A stretch of 56,643 nt of DNA from Halonatronum saccharophilum DSM 13868 (GCF_000517025.1 NZ_KI912097.1:316820-373462), one strand, 5' to 3'; counted from the first letter of the stretch, positions 43,129 through 51,925 are shown. Numbers and translations: made by a program. Notes: generated by a model not told the origin, from the sequence alone.

Positions 43129-43422
43129 TTAAAAAAGTATCTCTTCACCTTTTTTTAATGCTATTAAAATATCTTCTTTAGTCCACATCTTGTCCAATGG
43201 TGAGCTTGACTCTTTAGTCTCTTCATTACCGTACTTATCTATTATCTCTTCTGCCTCTAAATCTTTTATACCTAAATCTTCTATATCCTTACTTCCAACC
43301 CTATACCCTTTTTCTCCTGTACAGATATCTAGTAGATCATAACTCAAATTTTCACCTGCAAAGACACCACTAAAATAATATCCCTCTTTAATTTTACAGT
43401 AAAAGTATTCAATCAGTTTCAT
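43129..43422 (-). CDS. hypothetical protein
   Basis: About 97 residues from ATG 43422 (GGGAGAG upstream). Acidic, soluble; contains LIEYFYCKIKEGYYFSGVFAGENLSYDLLDI and ends DILIALKKGEEILF. No family recognised. It lies between the zinc-ribbon and HIT genes on the same strand. Confidence 0.5.
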   Translation of the reverse strand: MKLIEYFYCKIKEGYYFSGVFAGENLSYDLLDICTGEKGYRVGSKDIEDLGIKDLEAEEIIDKYGNEETKESSSPLDKMWTKEDILIALKKGEEILF

Positions 43423-43505
43423 AAAGTTGCACTCTCCCATTAAATTCAATGGGATTTATCCTACCCGTTTTATCTTAAATTATGTATTTGAATCTAATAT
43501 AAGTA

Positions 43506-43874
43506 CTAATACTCTACCAGATTAGGCATAAGATTTCTAATCCCACCTCTAGGATTATCAATGTCACCTTTATATCTAGGGATCAGGTGTATGTGAAGGT
43601 GCATAATAGTTTGACCGGCATCTTCACATACATTAATTCCTATGTTATACCCATCTGGGTTATGGAGGCTATCTAACTTTTCTTTGGCCTTTATAATTAA
43701 GTTCTGTACCTCAGCCATCTCCTCTGGGGTTATATTAAAAAAGTTACTGAAGTGTCTTTTAGTTATTATGAGCATATGACCTTCATTGACAGGATACTTA
43801 TCAAAGATTGCAAAGGCTAGGTTGCTTTCTAGTTTGATGTCTAGTTCTTTTCTATTACAAAATATGCACGACAT
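43506..43874 (-). CDS. HIT-family nucleotide hydrolase/transferase
   Basis: 122 residues from ATG 43874 (GAGGTGAAG upstream). The N-terminal SCIFCNRKE is a Cys pair (zinc half-site), and the histidine triad MHLHIHLIP gives His92, 94 and 96 with the active His94. HIT proteins of this size cleave adenosine nucleotides linked to phosphate or amines (HINT-like) or diadenosine polyphosphates. It lies downstream of the NTP-pyrophosphohydrolase/helicase pair, separated by a repeat. Confidence 0.88.
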   Translation of the reverse strand: MSCIFCNRKELDIKLESNLAFAIFDKYPVNEGHMLIITKRHFSNFFNITPEEMAEVQNLIIKAKEKLDSLHNPDGYNIGINVCEDAGQTIMHLHIHLIPRYKGDIDNPRGGIRNLMPNLVEY

Positions 43875-43889
43875 AATCTTCACCTCGAT

Positions 43890-44035
43890 TTTCAATAGTT
43901 AGCTGTGAGCTATGTGCCGTGAGCTACAGTCAAAACCTTAAATGCAAAAGGCTTGGCACAGATTAAGTTCTGATAAGAGCTGATTAAATCTGATTTAAAG
44001 GTTTTTTAATTTAAAGTTTTTAAAAGTCCTTAACT
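43890..44035. repeat. degenerate intergenic repeat, family B
   Basis: GTTAGCTGTGAGCTATGTGCCGTGAGCTAC (7-nt texture), then CAGATTAAGTTCTGATAAGAGCTGATTAAATCTGATTTAAAGG. The TCTGATAAGAGC unit recurs at 46.97 kb and, more divergent, 52.28 kb. Confidence 0.5.
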
Positions 44036-44040
44036 GTAAA

Positions 44041-44352
44041 CTAACTATATACCTTCAAGAGCTTTAGTCTTTTTTTGAAGGCTCCTCGGTCTTGAGCTTT
44101 CTTTTTTCTGATTCTTTCTACTTCTTCTAAGTCTATACCTTTTAAATCTATGATAGCATAAATCACTTCCAAAATATCAGCTAGCTCTTCAACCTCTTCA
44201 GATTCTATATACTCATCGACCTCTTCTAGGAGTTTCTTCTTTAGATAAGATTTATACTCCCGCTCTCCCATAACCTCTGCATTATAATTCTTCCCTGCTT
44301 CTTCTATTATCTTTGGAATTTTATCTCTTATTAATTTATCATACTCTTTCAT
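44041..44352 (-). CDS. MazG-like NTP pyrophosphohydrolase
   Basis: 103 residues, all helical. KLIRDKIPKIIEE at the start and the metal-binding LLEEVDEYIE...EELADILEVI pattern (EExxE...ExxD) are typical of the phosphoribosyl-ATP pyrophosphohydrolase-like/MazG-like group. It should hydrolyse NTPs or dNTPs to NMP and PPi. It starts six bases after the helicase stop, so the two are one operon. Confidence 0.82.
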   Translation of the reverse strand: MKEYDKLIRDKIPKIIEEAGKNYNAEVMGEREYKSYLKKKLLEEVDEYIESEEVEELADILEVIYAIIDLKGIDLEEVERIRKKKAQDRGAFKKRLKLLKVYS

Positions 44353-44358
44353 ATTCTC

Positions 44359-46743
44359 TCACTCCTTAAATCTCCTTCTAAAATAATATGTCTTCCTATA
44401 CTTTAGGATATCTAAAAAATGCTCTGCTAAATCTTTATTTAAATATGGCTCTAACTCTTCCACTAACATAAACTTCTTATTTATCTCGTCATAAATAAAA
44501 TAATCCCTTTTACTTAGATACTTTATCGGATTTCTAACTGCTTCTTTAATAAATTTATCCTTGGCCCAATCCTTCCAATTCTTATGCCTTTTATTATTTA
44601 GATCCTTTTGATGTACCTTATATTCTTTATAAAAATTCATATAGATCTCGCCTACTCGCCCAATACTGACTTCTCTTTTTAACTTATTATCATCATCTAA
44701 CAATGACAGCAATGTAGGTATCTTATAGGACTTACTCATACTGGTTTTTTCTAATTCAAGTAAAAATTGTTCAACAATAGTATCAAGCCATATCTTCTCA
44801 TTCTCATTTAATTCTCCAATCGAATCTAAAAATCTTAAATACCCTTTATATTTTCCTCTAGTGTATTCTTTGATATCGATATCTACACCCTCATAGATAT
44901 CCTTTCTCAATGGCCTTCTTCCTAAACTATTCTTTAACCTAAAGTATTCATCCCTCATTCGCTCCCTTAAAGGATCATTAGCTGCCATCTCTTTGAATAA
45001 ATCAATCACTTTAAAATCAAAAGAGACCTTACAATCATCTGGATATTCAAACTCTTCAATCTCTCTAATATCCATCTTCTTAGACTCCATTGGGTTCTTA
45101 CCTGATAAAAGCAATGGGATATAATGTGCCCGCTTATAATTCCCTATAAAATCTAGCACCTTTAGATGCTCTTTTTCTGAATCTTCATCTTTTCTTAACC
45201 CTCTACCCAATTGTTGTAAGAAGAGCACATAAGATTCTGTAGGTCGTAGAAATAATACTGTATCTAGCGAAGGAATATCGATCCCTTCATTAAAGATATC
45301 TACTGCAAAGATAATATCTATATCTCCTTTAGAAAGATTAGCGATTACTTGATCTCTTTCCATAAAGTGTTGGCCCTTGTCCTTTGAGCTATGTACAGAA
45401 ACAGCTTTAATGTTATTATCATTAAAATATTGGGCCATATAATTAGCATGGCTAATAGAAGCACAAAAGCCTATCGTTCTCTTCCCAGCTAAACTATTAT
45501 AGTGCTTTAAAATCAAATCTGCTCTTTGATGAGTAGATAAATTTTTCTCTAAATCCTTAGTATTATATTGGCTATTCGAAAACTGTACTTGATTATAATC
45601 AACCTCTGAATCATAGATCCCATAGTACTTAAAAGGAACCAATAGCTGGCGATTAATGGCATCCTTTAAATTAATTTCATAGATTATATTATCATCACAT
45701 AACTGATTAATATCCTTATTATCCATCCGATAAGGTGTTGCAGTCAATCCCAATAAGAAATTTGGTTCAAAATAATCAATAGCTCTCTTGTATGTATCTG
45801 CAGCTGCATGATGAAATTCATCGACTATAATATACTCAAATTCTTCTTTTTTAAAGTAATTATCATTTAAATATTCTTCTTTCCCTAATGTCTGGACACT
45901 AGCAAATACAGCTTTACCACTTTTATCTTTTTCTTCACCATTAAAGAATGAGGTTTTTAAGTTAGGACTTATAGTCTTATATGAAGCTTCTGCTTGTTTT
46001 AAAATCTCTTCTCGATGAGCTATAAATAACACCTTAGTAAAATTAATCGAATCAAAAGCAGCCAAATAAGTCTTACCAATACCTGTTGCAGCTACAACCA
46101 TCCCCTTATTATAACCTTCTTCTCTAGCTAGCTTCAACTCACATAAAGCTTCAATCTGAGCACCTCTTGGCTCTGGAACCTTAGTTTGACTATATCCTTC
46201 TTCTACCTCTTCTATATACTTTCTTGGTTTTCTCCAATTACTTGCATAATTATTTAATACCTTCTTATCTATTACAATCGATTCCTCATTATAGATTCTA
46301 TTAAATTCTTCCTCAAATTTATCATAAGCTTCTTTATCAGTCTCCTTGACTAACCTATAATTCCACTCTACCCCTGATATCAATGCGGAGTAAGAAAGGT
46401 TAGAAGAACCTATAAAGAGAACCTTCTCCTTCTCATTTTTAAAAAAGTAGCTTTTTGGGTGAAATGAGATATCCTCTTGACTAAAGAACCTTAAATCCAC
46501 CATATCTCCTAATTCATATTTTAATAAACTTAAAGCTGATGGCTCAGTTATATTCATATATCTGCTGGTAATAATCTTTATATCGGCTCCCTTTAATGCT
46601 TGCTTCTTCAACTCTTTAAGAATCAACTTAACTCCAGACTCTCGAAGAAAAGAGACTAGTATCTTTATATCTTTAGCCTTTCTTATCTCTTCAATTAAAT
46701 GAGAGTATAATGATACTCCTCTTCCTGTTATAGAATTTTGCAT
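44359..46743 (-). CDS. PLD-domain SF2 DEAD/DEAH-type helicase
   Basis: 794 residues. Residues ~10-155 are a phospholipase-D-like domain with HxK (His95, Lys97) and IGSSNLSYSAL. Residues ~185-560 are a superfamily 2 motor: AATGIGKT (Lys224), DEFHH (~308-312), GLTATPYRMD, and QQLGRGLRK. The C-terminal ~230 residues include a REEMR-x-FxRLKNSLGRRPLRKDIY helical segment of unknown role. The domain order matches SSL2-type helicases with N-terminal PLD nuclease found in defence islands. Coupled with a MazG-like enzyme. Probable role in phage defence or DNA repair; inference. Confidence 0.85.
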   Translation of the reverse strand: MQNSITGRGVSLYSHLIEEIRKAKDIKILVSFLRESGVKLILKELKKQALKGADIKIITSRYMNITEPSALSLLKYELGDMVDLRFFSQEDISFHPKSYFFKNEKEKVLFIGSSNLSYSALISGVEWNYRLVKETDKEAYDKFEEEFNRIYNEESIVIDKKVLNNYASNWRKPRKYIEEVEEGYSQTKVPEPRGAQIEALCELKLAREEGYNKGMVVAATGIGKTYLAAFDSINFTKVLFIAHREEILKQAEASYKTISPNLKTSFFNGEEKDKSGKAVFASVQTLGKEEYLNDNYFKKEEFEYIIVDEFHHAAADTYKRAIDYFEPNFLLGLTATPYRMDNKDINQLCDDNIIYEINLKDAINRQLLVPFKYYGIYDSEVDYNQVQFSNSQYNTKDLEKNLSTHQRADLILKHYNSLAGKRTIGFCASISHANYMAQYFNDNNIKAVSVHSSKDKGQHFMERDQVIANLSKGDIDIIFAVDIFNEGIDIPSLDTVLFLRPTESYVLFLQQLGRGLRKDEDSEKEHLKVLDFIGNYKRAHYIPLLLSGKNPMESKKMDIREIEEFEYPDDCKVSFDFKVIDLFKEMAANDPLRERMRDEYFRLKNSLGRRPLRKDIYEGVDIDIKEYTRGKYKGYLRFLDSIGELNENEKIWLDTIVEQFLLELEKTSMSKSYKIPTLLSLLDDDNKLKREVSIGRVGEIYMNFYKEYKVHQKDLNNKRHKNWKDWAKDKFIKEAVRNPIKYLSKRDYFIYDEINKKFMLVEELEPYLNKDLAEHFLDILKYRKTYYFRRRFKE

Positions 46744-46859
46744 AACTCACCCCACCTATCAAAAATTTATATAATTTGTTTTTAATGCAAATTATACTTA
46801 ATTTGTTTCTATAAAGACTTCTTTTTTCCTTCTTTATTAGTAAATAATTGAAAAAACTA

Positions 46860-47086
46860 ATAAATACCCCTTACCACTCATCCCTTACCCCTTGATTTTA
46901 ACCCTTATCCTTAATTCGTGGTTCCAATGCTTTTGATTTTTATAATAATTAATATATCTTTTATGCTCTTGTCAGACATTAATCGGCTCTTATCAGATTT
47001 TAGTCACCCCAAGAGTACTTCCTCAGGAAAAGCACCTTCGGGGCGCTGCGTATAAGACTTTGATTTTGATCTTTAACTCTTAACTC
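46860..47086. repeat. degenerate intergenic repeats (family B and TTAACTC heptamers)
   Basis: Contains CTCTTGTCAGACATTAATCGGCTCTTATCAGATTTTAG, the reverse of family B, and a TTAACTC-TTAACTC-TTAATCC-TTAATTC run with exact 7-nt period reaching into the next pseudogene's end. In between, AAGAGTACTTCCTCAGG and CACCTTCGGGGCGC are unusually G+C-rich. The 46744-46859 part shows nothing else. Confidence 0.55.
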
Positions 47087-47485
47087 TTAATCCTTAATTC
47101 TTAATTGATCTAAAACCTCTCCTTTCCCAATACTTTCCAACTCTCTAACCCCTCTTTCAGAAAGCACCTCACTAACTTTCTCTATAAGCTCTTCCTTATT
47201 CAATCCACTAACACCACTCATCTCCAACAACTTGGCTACCTACTCCAAATCAGCCACCTTAAACTTCTTGCCATTCAATAACTCCTTAGAATCATCAACT
47301 TCCTCATTATCTCCCTTCATCTCACCCGGGCCAACAGCCTTATCTTCTTCTGGGCCAAAAACCTCCTCAGCCAATTTCCTCCTCTTTAAAACCTTGGCCC
47401 TTCTCTCACTAGTCTCAAACTCACTCCCTCTAACTACAAAACCCTCAATACCTTTAAAGGTACCAAGGGCCCTCATCCTAATCAT
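47087..47485 (-). pseudogene. phage-type small protein interrupted by an amber codon
   Basis: From ATG 47485 (GAGGTGAT upstream) the frame reads MIRMRALGTFKGIEGFVVRGSEFETSERRAKVL..., a KOW/SH3-like start typical of small prophage structural-module proteins. It meets TAG at 47240 after FKVADLE. The same frame continues VAKLLEMSGVSGLNKEELIEKVSEVLSERG, which looks like the expected C-terminal HeH/SAP-like helix pair, to TAA at 47087. So a single nonsense change splits a ~132-residue protein. No other phage gene lies beside it. The C-terminal end runs into heptamer repeats. Confidence 0.55.
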
Positions 47486-47612
47486 AATAACATCACCTCT
47501 ACTTTCATAAACCTTTAGCTCTTTAATCACTCTATTCTTGCTCTTGGCCTTTAATTCTTAATTTTTAACTCTTAATTGAATTTTCTCTTCACCTTAAATT
47601 ATATCAATTATA

Positions 47613-47658
47613 TTAATTATTTAACTATCATTTTCTTAATTATTTAACTATCATTTTC
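47613..47658. repeat. 2 x 23-bp direct tandem repeat
   Basis: TTAATTATTTAACTATCATTTTC occurs twice in immediate succession (47613-47635, 47636-47658), ten bases beyond the next gene's stop. Confidence 0.8.
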
Positions 47659-47667
47659 ATCTCAATA

Positions 47668-48156
47668 TTAATTCAATTCCTCCTTAACTCTTAACTTCTT
47701 TTTTTCTTTCTCAATCTTACTCTCTATTAACTCCAATAAATCCTTCTCCCTTTTTACCTCACCAAAATCAATTAAACCAAGCCAACTATCCTTGGGTTTA
47801 ATTTGAACCCTACCATCTAGCTTTCTAACAAAATCAATATTACTCCAGGCAGTAAATTTGCCACTATAAAATATCCCATTTTTATATACAGTTATCTTTA
47901 TCAAATCTTGAATTAGTAGACCTATTAATAATAATTGGAATAATACCTTATTAATTATATTAGAATCAAACATCAAAAAAAGGTTAAAAAACGAAAGAAC
48001 TACAAAAAACCCTATCATAAAAGACTTAGTTCCTGATTTATTATTAAAACAATCTACTTTTTCGCCACCACATCTCTTTAAATTATAATAATTCTTTGCA
48101 AATTTAATTAAATCATAAAATATAATAGCTAATAGATATAAATCTAAAAATTCCAT
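47668..48156 (-). CDS. hypothetical two-to-three-pass membrane protein
   Basis: About 162 residues from ATG 48156 (AGGAG nine bases upstream). Helices at ~3-20, ~48-67 and ~72-90, then a C-terminal cytoplasmic domain of the DUF5673-like type (GIFYSGKFTAWSNIDFVRKLD, LLELIESKIEKEKKKL). In that kind of protein the C-terminal domain resembles a PH fold. Function unknown. First of four consecutive minus-strand envelope genes. Confidence 0.55.
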   Translation of the reverse strand: MEFLDLYLLAIIFYDLIKFAKNYYNLKRCGGEKVDCFNNKSGTKSFMIGFFVVLSFFNLFLMFDSNIINKVLFQLLLIGLLIQDLIKITVYKNGIFYSGKFTAWSNIDFVRKLDGRVQIKPKDSWLGLIDFGEVKREKDLLELIESKIEKEKKKLRVKEELN

Positions 48157-48298
48157 TACTATCATCTCCTAGCCAATAGTACTCTTTATATAAGATTAAA
48201 ATATTAACCCTTCATTACTTTTATCTTTTGCAACAAAGATTATCAAATCATTTATTTTATCTGATTTATAACCTTTTAATAAGCTTAGAAAAAACCAA

Positions 48299-48628
48299 CT
48301 AATTACTTTTAATATCATCTATTTTTTCAAGCTTTTCTTTCATCATTTTAATATCCTTTTCCAACTCATCAATTTTTTTAATCCTATCATACTGTTTTGG
48401 TAATTTAAACATATGTGCAACAATATATATAACACCTGCTATTGTTAAACTTTTAACTATGATGGATATTCCAAACCTAACTAGCAGCATTGTAACATCA
48501 ATTAAGGACCACGGGAAAATAGGGAAATGATATTCAACTACTGATGACGATATAAAGTAATAACATCCAAATATTATAAATGCCATTAGTACCAAGACTA
48601 AAACAACAATCCACTGTTTCTTTTTCAT
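48299..48628 (-). CDS. hypothetical membrane protein with coiled-coil tail
   Basis: 109 residues: two membrane helices (~6-28 and ~50-72), then a basic-acidic coiled coil (KKIDELEKDIKMMKEKLEKID). A small membrane-tethered coiled coil; no family recognised. Confidence 0.55.
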   Translation of the reverse strand: MKKKQWIVVLVLVLMAFIIFGCYYFISSSVVEYHFPIFPWSLIDVTMLLVRFGISIIVKSLTIAGVIYIVAHMFKLPKQYDRIKKIDELEKDIKMMKEKLEKIDDIKSN

Positions 48629-48709
48629 AATTACTCTCCTCCTTTCTTTATCGACATAGATTCATATTTATTATGCTGATGTTATCTTAATTTCAGCAAT
48701 TATTAATTC

Positions 48710-49438
48710 TTAAACAACCCCAACATTATCTTTTAAATAAGTGCTTATCTTCTTTACATTATTATAATTCTTATTATAATCAACCTTAGTCTCTTCCCAA
48801 CTAGGCTTACTACTAATATTAATTTCTACTCTATTAGAATTAACATTCTTTATGCTTATCTTGATTTGCTCTCCAAAACTTTCCCAACTTAGACCTACCT
48901 TGGCTTTGATAACTCCTTTTTTCTTATTTGCTTCTATAATCTTGGATTTCTTTATTTGCTCTAAAGAATTTAAAGATAGCTGAAAAGCTTCTTTTAAGTT
49001 ATTATCCACCTTAAGCTTTTCTGAATAATTAACTTCACTTTCATTATTCTTTAGAAATAATCTTTGTATTGGATAAAATCCTAATGTAAAGAAAATAGCA
49101 GTACTTATTGAACCCAAAAATCCTCGATAAAGACTAGTAAAAAAAGCTTCCTTAAAAATAAATCTTATAGTATCTAAGATGGTAAATAATAAAAGAAATT
49201 CTAAAAACATATTTATTAGATTAATTCTTTTATCATTTATACTTTTGAATGAGCTTTTTAAATTTATCATAGCTAGCTTTAATAATTTTTTTCCACCAAA
49301 ATACATAATGCTCCCTAATAATCCTGCTAATAAAACATTATAGATATTGCCAATTATATTGCTTTCTGAAAAAATAAGATTTCCTAGTGCATAATATAAA
49401 CTAAAGATAATGAAAAATACAAAATAACGTTTCTTAAT
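48710..49438 (-). CDS. hypothetical membrane protein, possible ATT start
   Basis: An ATG at 49306 gives 198 residues, but the same frame runs upstream for 44 more codons (KKRYFVFFIIFSLYYALGNL...) encoding a convincing membrane hairpin. That extension begins at ATT 49436-49438, preceded by a stop codon and by a well-placed GAGGTG. No ATG, GTG or TTG lies in the extension. The product has about four membrane helices, then a ~110-residue soluble domain with alternating polar strands (VGLSWESFGEQIKISIKNV). Function unknown. Confidence 0.5.
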   Translation of the reverse strand: MKKRYFVFFIIFSLYYALGNLIFSESNIIGNIYNVLLAGLLGSIMYFGGKKLLKLAMINLKSSFKSINDKRINLINMFLEFLLLFTILDTIRFIFKEAFFTSLYRGFLGSISTAIFFTLGFYPIQRLFLKNNESEVNYSEKLKVDNNLKEAFQLSLNSLEQIKKSKIIEANKKKGVIKAKVGLSWESFGEQIKISIKNVNSNRVEINISSKPSWEETKVDYNKNYNNVKKISTYLKDNVGVV

Positions 49439-49523
49439 TTAAATCACCTCTCATTTTTATATTTTTTAATTAATTATGTGACCTTTCTACTATTCTAATC
49501 GACAATTTATTTAACTTAAATTC

Positions 49524-50294
49524 TTAATCAACTAATTTAATAGTATCAAGCACCTGTTGAACAGCTTCAATTTTATTGTCATATTCTACTTTATTACCAG
49601 AAAAAACCATTCGGAACTTAACCTCTTCTTTATTAACAACTATATATTTTTCTTTAAATCTCCCTTCTTTACTAGATTCCAACTCATATTTAACCCCTTC
49701 AACAACTGCAAAAGTAAGTAATTCTTCTTTATCAATGTAATAATTATTGTTATTAATACTCGGCAAAATGGCTTCTATTTCATCTAATTTAGTTGCCTCA
49801 TTTTTAATCTCTTTTATAAAGTCACTTACTGATCCTACACCTTTTAGATATTGATCTATTTCTTCATAAGAGTTTCTTATTTTTTCTAGTTGATAATATA
49901 AATTTTCAATTTTTCCATCAGGAATTTTAACTTCTAATTCTAACTTCTCCCCTATCTCACCATCAATCTCTACTTGCCCCAAATCTATTATATTCATACT
50001 CTTAAATTTTTCTGCTATTTTAAATGTTTCTTGCCAATGATTTTCTTTTACTTCACTATCTGTTATTTCTCTAACATCTATAATAAATTGAAAGTCTAAC
50101 CCTTCTTCTTGCCAAATAATGAATTTATTTATCCCGCTACCCTTAACTTCTTTCTCCCACTCCCTTGGATAATTTAAAGAAAAATAATCATTACTATATT
50201 CTTTGCTGACAACAAATTCATCTTCTATTGCAAAACAAGAATTTAGAGTTAATATTAAAACAAAGGCTAAAATCAAACCAACTATTTTTTTCAA
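49524..50294 (-). CDS. secreted lipoprotein, PsbP-like N-terminal domain
   Basis: 256 residues with a signal peptide and a lipobox LTLNSC (~Cys20). The mature N-terminus VSKEYSNDYFSLNYPREWEKE is the strand-turn pattern of PsbP/DUF1795-like domains, followed by a helical insertion (~125-175) and more strands. It should be anchored outside the membrane. GAGGTGATTTAA precedes the ATG. No catalytic motif. Confidence 0.6.
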   Translation of the reverse strand: MKKIVGLILAFVLILTLNSCFAIEDEFVVSKEYSNDYFSLNYPREWEKEVKGSGINKFIIWQEEGLDFQFIIDVREITDSEVKENHWQETFKIAEKFKSMNIIDLGQVEIDGEIGEKLELEVKIPDGKIENLYYQLEKIRNSYEEIDQYLKGVGSVSDFIKEIKNEATKLDEIEAILPSINNNNYYIDKEELLTFAVVEGVKYELESSKEGRFKEKYIVVNKEEVKFRMVFSGNKVEYDNKIEAVQQVLDTIKLVD

Positions 50295-50440
50295 TTAAAT
50301 CACCTCACAAACTTGTTATTTTTGACTTTGACTATTTACCTTTTCTAAAATTTATTCAATACTTTGTACCTATAAACCAAATTTACAAATTAATACTTAC
50401 CTTAATTGAGTCATAATTTCACTTTATAAAATAGCCTTTA

Positions 50441-50599
50441 TTATTTCAGAAATATAGTTTGCAATAATTGAAATATGACTCCAAAAATAAATGCTAAAAA
50501 TAACCCTACTACTATATCTATTCTTTTAGAATTGAAATTTATTTTCTCCCAAAAATCATCATACCCTTGATTGATTAATTCTTCCTGTACAGCTAAATC
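50441..50599 (-). pseudogene. start-less remnant of a small membrane protein
   Basis: A 52-codon open frame (LAVQEELINQGYDDFWEKINFNSKRIDIVVGLFLAFIFG...) with one clear membrane helix near the C-terminus. It is bounded upstream by TAA and has no ATG/GTG/TTG near its beginning, so it is a truncated remnant or uses a rare start. Confidence 0.35.
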
Positions 50600-50714
50600 T
50601 TAATAAAAATATTAACAAGTACACCTTTTTCTTTCTAGATAAAAGAATATATCCCTCCAAGATTATCCATAAATATAAAATTTCTTAACCTTAAAAACAA
50701 TCACGCAATACTAT

Positions 50715-50897
50715 ATGATATCTGACCTACACACAGCAGAGGACTACATAAATAAGACTAACAGAATGATGAAAAAAGTAGATAAAGATATCAGACAACA
50801 CCCCGCAGGATCACTAAAAACAATTCCTCTCTACTTTGAAAAACGAAGACTCCTCAGAATTAAACAACGAATAGAAAAAGAGGGTATTTACATCTAA
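50715..50897 (+). CDS. hypothetical 60-residue basic protein
   Basis: MISDLHTAEDYINKTNRMMKKVDKDIRQHP..., a helical, very basic peptide ending RIKQRIEKEGIYI. No clear ribosome site before the first ATG. A perfect 16-bp terminator stem (50880-50918) begins in its final codons, as in several real genes of this window, which supports it being transcribed. Family unknown. Confidence 0.4.
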   Translation: MISDLHTAEDYINKTNRMMKKVDKDIRQHPAGSLKTIPLYFEKRRLLRIKQRIEKEGIYI

Positions 50898-50918
50898 CCA
50901 TCAGATGTAAATACCCTC
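50880..50918. terminator. 16-bp perfect hairpin
   Basis: GAGGGTATTTACATCT (50880-50895) pairs with AGATGTAAATACCCTC (50903-50918), covering the end of the small plus-strand gene and lying just after the DUF4397 gene on the minus strand. Confidence 0.6.
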
Positions 50919-50955
50919 CCTGTTCTAATTTTTACCATAGCCTTATCCTTATCCC

Positions 50956-51576
50956 TTAAGAGATAAACCTATATAATCCATCAATAGATGTTATAGTTTG
51001 CAATGGAGGTTCTTCATCCACTAACCCCAATGCAAAAGTAGTATAATAGAATCCCGGCTGCAATACAACATTTGGAATTTCAAGAACTCTAGTATCAGTA
51101 CCAGCTATATAAATACTTAGGTTATAAGTTCCTGGACTAACAGAAAAGTGTCTAGTTACATCTCTATATGATAGATTTCTAAAAACTCTACGACCATTTA
51201 GTTCAATATCTACAGCAGGAGCATTTGGCGACAAGTGAGCTGCTCTAATATATGCAATATCTCTTGTCGGATTTTCTTTAGGGTCTTCTATAGCAAGTAA
51301 ATTTAGATTTCTTACCCTCCCAATAACCGAAGCAGTAGAAATAGAACCTGACCTTATAACAATATTCTCTTGTAATACCGGATTCATTCTCCTACCAGCT
51401 GGAAATACCTCAATATTATACCTACCAGATCTAAGCCTTAGATAGCCTGTTAAATCCTTAAAACTAAGGTTAGATGCTACCTTCATATTATTTGCATAAA
51501 CATCTACAGCTGGTGCATCAGGAGAAGAATGTAATAACCGTATAAAACCAGGAGATCTAAACCAATTACTAGCCAA
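50956..51576 (-). CDS. DUF4397 two-repeat protein
   Basis: 206 residues with two DUF4397 units: FIRLLHSSPDAPAVDVYANN (~12) and YIRAAHLSPNAPAVDIELNG (~108), each followed by L-x-Y-x-D-x-x-x-x-x-x-x-P/SG-x-YN. TTG start with GAGGTG seven bases upstream. Most DUF4397 proteins are secreted; this has no signal peptide, so it may be cytoplasmic, spore-associated or exported otherwise. Beta-sandwich fold expected; function unknown. Confidence 0.8.
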   Translation of the reverse strand: MASNWFRSPGFIRLLHSSPDAPAVDVYANNMKVASNLSFKDLTGYLRLRSGRYNIEVFPAGRRMNPVLQENIVIRSGSISTASVIGRVRNLNLLAIEDPKENPTRDIAYIRAAHLSPNAPAVDIELNGRRVFRNLSYRDVTRHFSVSPGTYNLSIYIAGTDTRVLEIPNVVLQPGFYYTTFALGLVDEEPPLQTITSIDGLYRFIS

Positions 51577-51702
51577 AATTAATCACCTCATTCCCTTTTT
51601 ATTTTCAACTGTAATACTAACATAATATGAATTTATACTATATCTTGTGCTTTTAAAACTTTCAAAAGGTATGTTGGCTCTTGACTTCATTTTTAATCAT
51701 AT

Positions 51703-51858
51703 TCAGCAATTTAGGATTGAACTTATCTTAATCTTATCTAACCTTTGGTAGTAAACCTCTCTAAAGAACTCATCCTCTAGCCACCTATATAACTGCCTCC
51801 TACTAATGTCACACTTCTTACCGCTATATTTAATGACCTTAGTCTCTTTATCATTCAT
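51703..51858 (-). CDS. small helix-turn-helix protein (phage terminase small-subunit-like fragment)
   Basis: A 51-residue gene too short to be noticed easily. ATG 51858 is preceded by AAGGAGGTG. The product contains KKCDISRRQLYRWLEDEFFREVYYQRLDKI, a HTH of the type found in terminase small subunits and transposon-borne regulators (ISRxTxYRWLxDxxFRE). It lacks the rest of such proteins, so it is a fragment or a minimal DNA-binding protein. Confidence 0.5.
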   Translation of the reverse strand: MNDKETKVIKYSGKKCDISRRQLYRWLEDEFFREVYYQRLDKIKISSILNC

Positions 51859-51895
51859 TTACTGACAACACCTCCTTATTTTTAATCTATAACTA

Positions 51896-51925
51896 AAAAA
51901 GTCAAAGGCGTTGGCCCTTGACTCC
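51896..51925. terminator. short hairpin containing TTGGCCC
   Basis: AAAGTCAAAGG and CCTTGACTCCTTT flank a CGTTGG loop, making a small stem just upstream of the HTH gene. The abundant heptamer TTGGCCC forms part of it. Confidence 0.3.

Noticed and set aside
47232-47510. Plus-strand frame opposite the phage-type relic
   Set aside because: Antisense; the minus strand has GAGGTGAT and family resemblance, the plus strand has neither.
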